Assembly (NCBI RefSeq): GCF_026626705.1 | Contig: NZ_JAPNKC010000001.1 | Coordinates: forward strand, 9,256,001 to 9,320,000 | DNA length: 64,000 nucleotides | Source: Pyxidicoccus sp. MSG2 | Lineage (GTDB): Bacteria > Myxococcota > Myxococcia > Myxococcales > Myxococcaceae | Reading direction: 5' to 3' | Shown here: one piece after another, positions 58,214 through 64,000 of the stretch | Numbering within the stretch: the stretch's first letter is position 1 | Layout: each line of letters opens with the position of its first letter | Notes under the pieces: generated by a model | Told to the model about the DNA's origin: nothing | Database searches by the model: none | Seen by the model: the letters and a program-made list of their open reading frames with translations, nothing else | Translations under genes and position numbers: made by a program

Positions 58214-59749
58214 TCAGGGCGTTGTCGAAGCCGTCGCCGGAGCGCGGGCCTTCTCCACCGCGTCGGTGAGGGCCTTCCACTCCGTCGCGCCCAGGTGCAT
58301 GCCGAAGGCGCGCGCCACGTCGAGCTTCTCGCGAGCCGCCACGTCCACGGTCTCCGAGAGCTGCTGCGGGTTGAAGAAGCCGCCGCCCTGGCCCGGCTGC
58401 ACGAGGTCGCTGGTGTAGAGGAGGTGGTGCTCCGGCAGCCAGACGAAGAGCATCCGCTCGCCCGTCTCGGTGCGCACCGGAATCAGCTCCAACCGGTTCG
58501 TCCCCGTGCCCAGCGTCGTGCGGCGGCCCACGCCCTGGAGCTTCGCCGCGCGGGGCGCCTTCGCCAGCGCATCCGGCACCCGCGTCCGGGGCGACTTCAG
58601 CAGCCGCTCCACCAGCGGACGGTTGAGGTCCAGCACGTGGGCGGGGATGCCGCGCGCGGCGTACTCGCGCAGGCCGCCCACGTGGGGCCACGCGTCGCTG
58701 GTGGACACCACCGCCTTCACCTTCACGCCGGGAAAGCGCTTCGCGGCCTCCTCCAGCACGCGCGCCGAGTAACCGGAAGCGATGGGTGCCTCAATCACTA
58801 CCAGCCCGTCCTCCTGCTTCACCAGGGCCACGTCCCAGCGGCCGGGCAGGTGCACCACGCCCGGTGCCAGCTCGATGGCGGGGCGGCTCGGATGGCCCAG
58901 CGGGGTGTCGTTCACCGTCATGTCCCGGCGGGCCGCGAAGGCCTTGCGCACGTCGTCGGAGAGAGCGAAGTCCGCGTCGGACACCTTCGCGTCCACCTCC
59001 AGCGCCGTCAGGGTGAAGGCGTGGTAGCTGGTGTCATTGCGCTGCCACTCCCAGTTGCGCGGGTAGCGCAGCCCTCCGGCCTCCAGCGACCAGGACTGGA
59101 AGAACAGCCGGGTGCGCACGTCGCCCCAGACGCTCCAGAACATGTCAGCCGGGTGCGCGTCCTCGGTCTCCACCAGCGTGGGCAGACCCGTGTTGGCATT
59201 GAGGAAGAGGCGCACCGCCGCGCTCCCGTGGTGGAACGTCACCACGTGGTGCGGCACGTCCTGCAGTGCCGTGTCCGGCGCGGAGCGCAGGTCGGCGGCG
59301 TCCAGGGCGGTGAGCAGCACCCGCTCGGGAGCGAAGTCGAGTCGCTCGCGCATGTCCTGGAGCTGGGCGCCGCTGGTGGGGCGCACCTGCCCGTCGCGCT
59401 CCATGGCGACGACGTCGCCGTCCATCAGCACCGTCAATGACTGCCACGTACCGAGTCCCGCCGCGCCCCGGCTCTCTGTCTTCTGGCGCAGGCGGTGGCG
59501 GGAGGGGACGCGCAACTCGTCGACCTGCTCGTACATGACGAGCCAGGGCGCGGAGGGGCGCTCGGACTGCTCCAGCAGGTTCCAGTGGCCGATGCCCTGG
59601 ATGCGCAGGCTGGACAAGGCCCGGAGCCGGGCCTCGCCGCCCATGGCCTCGGCGGCGGCCTGGACACGGGCCCGGGCGTCGTCAGCGGCGGAGGCGGGGA
59701 GGGTGAGCAGCAGCAGGGAGAGGAGGGGAAGCAGGACGGTTCTTCGCAT
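58214..59749 (-). CDS. Secreted metallo-beta-lactamase-like protein lacking the metal motif
   Basis: The signal peptide (LLSLLLLTLPASA) is followed by a 270-residue N-terminal domain (AAEAMGGEARLRAL, typical of periplasmic lipoprotein-sorting-like domains). The C-terminal half has the layout of a metallo-beta-lactamase fold: GVVHLPGRWDVALVKQEDG, then VVSTSDAWPHVGGLREYAARG, then LYTSDLV. The expected HxHxDH is replaced by STSDAWPH, leaving a single His, so metal-dependent hydrolysis is unlikely or altered. Length is 511 residues. The start at 59749 was chosen for the signal peptide; the upstream extension runs through unrelated DNA. It converges on the LytTR gene with a 9-base gap. Confidence 0.7.
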   Translation of the reverse strand: MRRTVLLPLLSLLLLTLPASAADDARARVQAAAEAMGGEARLRALSSLRIQGIGHWNLLEQSERPSAPWLVMYEQVDELRVPSRHRLRQKTESRGAAGLGTWQSLTVLMDGDVVAMERDGQVRPTSGAQLQDMRERLDFAPERVLLTALDAADLRSAPDTALQDVPHHVVTFHHGSAAVRLFLNANTGLPTLVETEDAHPADMFWSVWGDVRTRLFFQSWSLEAGGLRYPRNWEWQRNDTSYHAFTLTALEVDAKVSDADFALSDDVRKAFAARRDMTVNDTPLGHPSRPAIELAPGVVHLPGRWDVALVKQEDGLVVIEAPIASGYSARVLEEAAKRFPGVKVKAVVSTSDAWPHVGGLREYAARGIPAHVLDLNRPLVERLLKSPRTRVPDALAKAPRAAKLQGVGRRTTLGTGTNRLELIPVRTETGERMLFVWLPEHHLLYTSDLVQPGQGGGFFNPQQLSETVDVAAREKLDVARAFGMHLGATEWKALTDAVEKARAPATASTTP

Positions 59750-59909
59750 GGCGCCAGGATGGCGCGGTGCGAAGGACCGCTTCCGCCCCATGCTGCCAAC
59801 GGCCGGTGGGGCGCGGCGAACGGTAGGCCCGGCGCGGCGAATGGAGACACGCGAGGCGTGTCGGTCCAGTTCCCGAGGTGGCAGGTCAACGGGACGTCCG
59901 ACAGGGGCG

Positions 59910-59947
59910 GCCAGGAAACGCTTCATGTTCCTCGTCATGGGCTTCTC
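59910..59947 (-). repeat. Inverted copy of the start region of the gene at 60258
   Basis: On the - strand this 38-base segment reads GAGAAGCCCATGACGAGGAA and continues to CTGGC, matching 60249-60286 on the + strand with three mismatches. It includes a ribosome-site-like GAGAAG, the ATG (59938) and codons for MTRNMKRFLA versus MTRNVKRFLA. The similarity ends there and the frame has no proper signal-peptide core. It appears to be a truncated duplicate. Confidence 0.7.
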
Positions 59948-60030
59948 CCAGGGAGGATGCGTATGGCTTTGACAGAGGCGGTCTTGCATCTCCGTCAAGC
60001 GACGCAGTGTGTGTCTTTGTTCAGGACGTG

Positions 60031-60128
60031 GGAAACCCGTAGTCTGACATTCAAGCGAATGGGCAATGCGCCTGAGCTCAGAATGTGGAAACCCCTTAGT
60101 CTGACATTCAAGAGAATGGGCAACGCGT
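60031..60128. repeat. Two imperfect 40-base direct repeats upstream of the gene at 60258
   Basis: Copies begin at 60031 and 60087 with GGAAACCC, continue with AGTCTGACATTCAAG and end in GAATGGGCAA(T/C)GCG. They differ at about four positions and by one inserted base; the period is 56-57 bases. They sit 130-230 bases before the start codon, so they could be tandem binding sites or duplicated leader DNA. Confidence 0.65.
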
Positions 60129-60257
60129 CTGGGGCGAAATCGTTCATACGCATTGGAACTCCATGAATTGCTCGTTTGAGTTTGCAATTGAATTAATGGC
60201 GATGTTAGTAAGGCATTGGCTCCGGCCAACCCCGCACAATCAACTCAGGAGAAGTCC

Positions 60258-60818
60258 ATGACGAGGAACGTAAAGCGTTTCCTGGCTGTCTCGCTGCTGG
60301 CCCTCACTCCGTCCATCGCGCTCGCCGGACAGGTCGAGTACGGGTTCCCCGACCTCCTCTCCGAGCGTGGCGAGTACGTCAGCCTCCGTGAGGAGGGGGT
60401 CCAGCTTCCCGTGCTGCGCGGAGCTCCCGGGCAGTCCATTGGCCCCGCCCTGGAGAACCTCTTCGTGCAGAACCAGACCCTCTCCACCCTCTACCTGGGC
60501 CTCCAGACCGTGACGGGTACGTTCAACGGCGTGTTCACTCCCTACCCGTGCCCGCCGGGGTCGCTCTGCGGGTTCCAGGTCAGCGCCCCCGCCCCCGCCC
60601 CGCTGATCGCCCAGCAGTACTACTGGACGGCCAACCCGGCGAATCCGGCCGTCGGCCCGACGTGCGTCTGGCGGGTGGAGGTCAGCGACGTCGGCGGTAG
60701 CTGCGCGGCGACGGTCTTCTTCGGCACCTACGGCGGCGCCGTCTGCACCGTCGACGCGGCCCGGTCCTTCATCGACCCGGTCACGTGCCAGACGCAGATC
60801 GTCACCAACTTTCAGTGA
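60258..60818 (+). CDS. Small secreted protein of unknown function
   Basis: This 186-residue protein has a clear signal peptide (RFLAVSLLALTPSIALAG). The mature part is neutral and rich in Pro, Thr and Gly. Six or so cysteines sit in the second half (YPCPPGSLCGF, PTCVWRVE, GSCAATV, GAVCTVD, VTCQTQ), suggesting disulfides in the periplasm or outside. The repeated TFNGVFTPYP and GTYGGAV stretches suggest beta structure. No family is recognised. It has a strong ribosome site (AGGAGAAG), its own upstream repeats and a strong terminator, so it is a monocistronic, probably well-expressed gene. Confidence 0.7.
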   Translation: MTRNVKRFLAVSLLALTPSIALAGQVEYGFPDLLSERGEYVSLREEGVQLPVLRGAPGQSIGPALENLFVQNQTLSTLYLGLQTVTGTFNGVFTPYPCPPGSLCGFQVSAPAPAPLIAQQYYWTANPANPAVGPTCVWRVEVSDVGGSCAATVFFGTYGGAVCTVDAARSFIDPVTCQTQIVTNFQ

Positions 60819-60829
60819 GCTGAGCCACG

Positions 60830-60865
60830 CACCGCCAGCGGCCTTTCGCGAGGCCGCTGGCGGTG
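60830..60865 (+). terminator. Stem-loop terminator after the small secreted protein gene
   Basis: A 14-base perfect stem (CACCGCCAGCGGCC with GGCCGCTGGCGGTG) has an 8-base loop (TTTCGCGA) and starts 12 bases after the stop codon. It is the strongest hairpin found in the window. Confidence 0.85.
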
Positions 60866-61030
60866 GGTGAAGTGGACTGAAGCCGGGCCAGGCGTGAAGG
60901 CAGACGCGGCCTCGGGCTACGGATCCGGCCTGGCAGGAGTCTCCTTGGCTCGTGGCGGGTGTCTCTTGCCGCACCCGTGAAACCACGGCTTACTCACCGC
61001 CTCTTGTTCTCGGAGGTGGTATTGGGACGG

Positions 61031-62071
61031 ATGTCGTGGCTCTTCCTCGCGGTGCTGCTCGCCGCGGGTTGCAAGACGTCGGGTGGTGGCAGTGGGTTCG
61101 GGCAGGGCGGCGGTGCCGTACCCAAGGGGTTTCAATCGCTGACCGTTCCCCGCGCGGAAATCCCCATCGGGGCCCTCTGGATGGAGGGCGTCGGTCCTGA
61201 CGGCGCGGGACAACCCGAGGAGAACCGCGTCCGCACCCAGAGTGTGGCGTCGCTCGAGTCCGACCAATCGCTCTCCGCCGGAGTCGAGGGAGCCATCGCG
61301 CGCTACCTCAAGCTGACGGGCTCGGGCTCCGAGCGGGTGAAGATCAGCCTCACCTCGCTGACCATCGAGCGGGTCAAGTCGCTCGCCAATGTCGAGCTCG
61401 GCTCGGGCCAGGGGCTCTTGTACGAAGGGCTCCGTGCGGGGCGAATCACCCTCACCTACAAGTCGACGATGGAGGCCAGCATCCGGGCCGCGGCCTCGGA
61501 GCAGAACCTCCCAATCACGGCCTCCGTCGGAGGCAACGCCGAGAACACGCTGGTGCTGGATGGCAGCGGGCTCTTCATCGGCTACCGGGTCGTCCGGTTG
61601 GTGCCAGACGGGGTCGACCGCGAGAAGGAGCAGCTGGAGGACCGGGTGGTCCGCCTCGAGCCCTACGAAATCGAGCTCAACACGGGCCCGATGAACAAGT
61701 GCTACTGCAATACCGGCAGGGACGGGGCGGCCTACGACAGGTGCAGTCGGGAAGCGCCCTCGGTGGCCAACGTCGTGAACTACGGCCGATTCACCGGCAC
61801 GGGCGGCCAGTCCTACTCCGAGAAGTTCCAGGTGCCGGGTGCGCTGGCCGGCGTGACGCGGGTCAGCCTGGGCACGACGATGTCGGACTCCTCCATCTCC
61901 TCCGACACGCTCAACTTCTGGCTCGTCTACGCGCCCATGGTCCAGGACGGTGCCGAACATGGGCTGGGGCAGATCTGCTCCATCTTCATCGAAGACAAGA
62001 GCTACGTGGAGCTGGTGCGCAGCCGCTTCCGCGTCCAGGCCGTGCCGAACCCCGTGGCGCCGGGCTGGTGA
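61031..62071 (+). CDS. Lipoprotein of unknown function
   Basis: This 346-residue protein has a lipoprotein signal (LFLAVLLAAGC). A Gly-rich linker (SGGGSGFGQGGG) tethers the folded part to the membrane. The body has mixed alpha/beta character with VKISLTSLTIERVKSL and VVRLEPYEIELNTG. A Cys pair in MNKCYCNTG and further cysteines (DRCSRE, GQICSIF) may form disulfides. No domain is recognised. The ATG at 61031 follows GGGACGG; an earlier in-frame start lacks a signal. The next gene begins 41 bases after the stop, so co-transcription is possible. Confidence 0.65.
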   Translation: MSWLFLAVLLAAGCKTSGGGSGFGQGGGAVPKGFQSLTVPRAEIPIGALWMEGVGPDGAGQPEENRVRTQSVASLESDQSLSAGVEGAIARYLKLTGSGSERVKISLTSLTIERVKSLANVELGSGQGLLYEGLRAGRITLTYKSTMEASIRAAASEQNLPITASVGGNAENTLVLDGSGLFIGYRVVRLVPDGVDREKEQLEDRVVRLEPYEIELNTGPMNKCYCNTGRDGAAYDRCSREAPSVANVVNYGRFTGTGGQSYSEKFQVPGALAGVTRVSLGTTMSDSSISSDTLNFWLVYAPMVQDGAEHGLGQICSIFIEDKSYVELVRSRFRVQAVPNPVAPGW

Positions 62072-62111
62072 CGCGCGAAACCTTTCCGCCGGGCCCGTGT
62101 TGTAGAGCCCC

Positions 62112-63323
62112 ATGACTCATTCATGGTGGATTCTGGCTGGAGTGCTTGCTGTCACGGGCTGTGGGACGGCGTCTGAAGGCACCGGCGACGAGGCGCTCGT
62201 CGCTGTCGCCGAGCAGGAGGTGGGCACCGCGGCGGCGGTCTGCGCGCCGCGGCCGTATGGCCCCGAGGTGGCGACGACGGGCGCGACGACGGAGCCGACG
62301 CTGTACGGCACCCAGGGGCCGCTCGCCGTGCGCGTGCAGTCCGACGTGCCCAACGCGCTCTGGCCGGAGATGCCCATCACCGTCTACCGGCCCGACGACC
62401 GGAACACATACCCGGTGCTGTTCTACTCCCACGCGTATGGCGGCTCGGACCACACCCACGTGGGGCCGCTGCTCCGGCGCCTGGCGAGCAACGGGTACAA
62501 CGTGGTGTTCGTGCCGTACATGAACACGGGCCCGCGCCGCACGCAGTACGACACCCTGTGGGAGGGCTTCGTGGCGGCCGCGAGGCAGTACGGCACGCGG
62601 TTCGATGTCACCCGGGTCGGCTTCATCGGCCACTCCTTCGGCGGTGGCGCCACGCCGGAGCTGGCTCGCCGCGCCTTCGTGGACCCGACGCACAACGGGC
62701 TGACCGCCGCGTGGGGCACTGCGGGGCGCTTCATGTTCATCATGGCGCCCTGGTTCTCGTACCCCAACCTCGAGAACCCGACGGCGACCAATGACCACTA
62801 CCGGGATCTACCCGTCGACGTGAAGACGGTGCTCCAGGTGTACGCGGACGACGACACCAACGACCCCCTCATCGCGGTGAACGACATCTGGAACAAGCTG
62901 CCGGCGAACCTGCAGGAGAAGAGCTGGCAGCTCGTGAAGAGCGACGGCTGCGACGGGCAGTGGCTCAACGCGGGCCACTCCCTGCCCGCGGGGTACAGCG
63001 GTGCGCCCCCGGGCTCGTGGGACAACGGGCACGACCTCTGGGCGGTGGCCCGGCGCATCCAGGCGCTGGCGGGCTACTCGCTCAAGAGCGGCGGGGCCGT
63101 GGCGCGGGCCCTCGCGTTCCCCACGACGCAGGACGCGCTCGGCCTGGGCAACTGGAAGGGCTGCGGCGGGCGCGCGGTGGTCCCCCTGGAGGCCAGCGCG
63201 ACGACGCCGCTCCTCTCCGCGTGTGGAGGTGGCGGGGACGCACCCGCGCAGGACTACGTCTTCACGTACTCCGCGCAGGAGCACTGCAACTGGTCCGACA
63301 CCGGCGCTCCCGCCTGCCGCTGA
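62112..63323 (+). CDS. Alpha/beta-hydrolase lipoprotein
   Basis: The signal ends LAVTGC, so the protein is probably lipid-anchored outside the cytoplasm. The hydrolase fold is marked by VLFYSHAYGGSDHTHVGPLL (oxyanion and first strand), GFIGHSFGGGATP with nucleophile Ser in GHSFGG, and VYADDDTNDPL for the acid. The catalytic His could be in NAGHSLP or SWDNGHDLW. The layout resembles secreted chlorophyllase/PET-hydrolase-like esterases, but the substrate is unknown. A cysteine-bearing C-terminal extension (SACGGGGDAP, EHCNWSD) follows. Length is 403 residues. Confidence 0.75.
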   Translation: MTHSWWILAGVLAVTGCGTASEGTGDEALVAVAEQEVGTAAAVCAPRPYGPEVATTGATTEPTLYGTQGPLAVRVQSDVPNALWPEMPITVYRPDDRNTYPVLFYSHAYGGSDHTHVGPLLRRLASNGYNVVFVPYMNTGPRRTQYDTLWEGFVAAARQYGTRFDVTRVGFIGHSFGGGATPELARRAFVDPTHNGLTAAWGTAGRFMFIMAPWFSYPNLENPTATNDHYRDLPVDVKTVLQVYADDDTNDPLIAVNDIWNKLPANLQEKSWQLVKSDGCDGQWLNAGHSLPAGYSGAPPGSWDNGHDLWAVARRIQALAGYSLKSGGAVARALAFPTTQDALGLGNWKGCGGRAVVPLEASATTPLLSACGGGGDAPAQDYVFTYSAQEHCNWSDTGAPACR

Positions 63324-63376
63324 GCGGACCGCTCCTCCGGTAGCGCTGCTTCGTGCCGTGCTGTCGAAGGTGAAGG

Positions 63377-64000
63377 CTACGGCTCTCCCACGGCCGCCGG
63401 AGCCGCTGCCCGCCCGGCCGTGCGCCGACGCCAGTACAGGAACACGGGCACGCCCGCGCCGAGCAGGAGCGTGCCCTTGAGGGCGTTGAGCGGGTTGGAG
63501 GCCGTCGAGCCCAGCACGACGTACAGCGCGGCCGCGATGAAGAGGAGCGGGGTGACGGGGTAGCCGGGCACGCGGTACGCGACGCGGGGGATGCGTCCCT
63601 GGCGCTCACGGGCGCGGTAGACGAAGAGCGTGGCGGCCGTGGCGCCGAAGACGAGCCAGTCGGCGAAGACGACGTAGTCGAGCAGCTCGCCGTACGTCCC
63701 CGTGCCCGTGAGGAGGATGGCCCAGATTGCCTGGAAGAGGATGGCCGTGGAGGGCGTGCGGTAGCGCGGGTGCAGGCGGGCCAGCTGGGGGAAGAACAGT
63801 CCATCCGCGGCCATGGCCTGGTAGACGCGGGGCGACACGAGGATGACGAGGTTGAGGAACCCGAAGGTGGAGAGGGCCACGCCCGCGGTGATGAAGGTGC
63901 GGCCCGCGGGGCCGAGCAACTGGCCGAGGGCGTCCGCCGCCGGGGCGCTGCTCGCCGCGAGCCCGCCCGCGCCGAGCGTGCGCAGGTAGGTGAGGTTCGC
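63377..64000 (-). CDS. APC-family amino acid permease, C-terminal part (5' end outside window)
   Basis: The frame is open to the window edge, giving the last 207 residues. The fragment holds several membrane helices and the family landmark FLNLVILVSPRVYQAMAADGLFF, which resembles the helix 8 region of LAT-type amino acid transporters, then PSTAILFQAIWAILL and a hydrophobic pair of helices before a basic tail. The upstream ANLTYLR and LAASSAPAADAL segments also fit this family. It likely exchanges or imports amino acids; the substrate is not predictable. It converges on the hydrolase gene with a 53-base gap. Confidence 0.85.
   Translation of the reverse strand, partial: ANLTYLRTLGAGGLAASSAPAADALGQLLGPAGRTFITAGVALSTFGFLNLVILVSPRVYQAMAADGLFFPQLARLHPRYRTPSTAILFQAIWAILLTGTGTYGELLDYVVFADWLVFGATAATLFVYRARERQGRIPRVAYRVPGYPVTPLLFIAAALYVVLGSTASNPLNALKGTLLLGAGVPVFLYWRRRTAGRAAAPAAVGEP

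Larger units (their letters stand above)
59750..60257. other. Long intergenic region with repeats and an AT-rich promoter zone
   Basis: There are 508 bases between divergent genes. It holds a 38-base inverted copy of the next gene's start, two 40-base direct repeats, and an AT-rich stretch at 60150-60215 (GAATTGCTCG, then TTTGCAATTGAATTAATGG) that probably carries the promoter of the gene at 60258. TTGCTC and AATTAA spaced by 17 bases are a weak -35/-10 candidate. No complete gene is supported. Confidence 0.5.

Noticed and set aside
60031..60128. CRISPR array
   Set aside because: Only two imperfect copies, with a short unique gap and no cas genes.
59750..60229. Extension of the metallo-beta-lactamase-like gene to 60229
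   Set aside because: It runs through the direct repeats and the inverted start copy, and a clean signal peptide begins at 59749.

Overview
The window is high-GC DNA from a myxobacterium of the Myxococcus/Corallococcus/Pyxidicoccus type. Three things point there: strong third-position GC, many lipoproteins and secreted hydrolases, and a very large modular nonribosomal peptide synthetase (NRPS). The assignment is an inference from gene style; there is no rRNA or marker gene to fix the genus. No tRNA, rRNA, CRISPR array, insertion sequence or phage gene was seen.

Left flank (1-16.9 kb, mostly + strand). It opens with the tail of a DUF1800 protein overlapping a Tat-exported DUF1501 partner. Next is a redox two-component pair of the RegB/RegA (PrrB/PrrA) type, followed by a lipid-anchored c-type cytochrome-like protein and a four-helix b-type cytochrome-like membrane protein. 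The same spaced palindrome (GTGCGTC-N5-GACGCAC) lies in front of the kinase and in front of the cytochrome gene, which suggests a small self-regulated redox regulon. Then come a DNRLRE/DUF3616 lipoprotein, an M28 zinc aminopeptidase, a Cache-PAS-PAS histidine kinase, a degenerate PilZ protein with a receiver-like tail, a cholesterol-oxidase-like GMC flavoprotein, an OmpA-family protein and a dGTPase-like HD hydrolase.

Centre (16.9-49.8 kb, - strand). One uninterrupted gene encodes a 10,947-residue NRPS with 10 condensation (C), 10 complete adenylation (A) and 10 carrier (PCP) domains and a terminal thioesterase. Modules 1-8 are canonical C-A-PCP. After PCP8 the order changes to A9-PCP9-C-(about 50-residue A remnant)-C-A10-PCP10-TE: one C domain is missing before A9, and one A-PCP pair is missing between two C domains. 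The C, A and PCP counts still balance, so a permuted A-PCP-C module is a testable reading. Pocket codes read by eye suggest aromatic-Asp-X-X-Asp-Val-like-aliphatic?-basic-X-aromatic, where X is one repeated, unassigned specificity. Modules 2/5, 3/4 and 6/7 carry long identical DNA stretches, which indicates growth or homogenisation by internal duplication. No phosphopantetheinyl transferase, MbtH protein, transporter or tailoring enzyme lies next to the gene.

Right flank (49.8-64 kb). Two spermidine-synthase-fold proteins, one soluble and one fused to a membrane domain, flank an HExxH metalloprotease-like protein and a small overlapping gene. Then come a trypsin-like lipoprotein with cysteine-rich repeats, a decayed coding remnant, a LytS/LytTR-type two-component pair, a metallo-beta-lactamase-like protein that lacks the metal motif, a small secreted protein with duplicated upstream DNA, a lipoprotein of unknown function, an alpha/beta-hydrolase lipoprotein and the end of an APC-family permease. 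Three clear stem-loop terminators separate transcription units.
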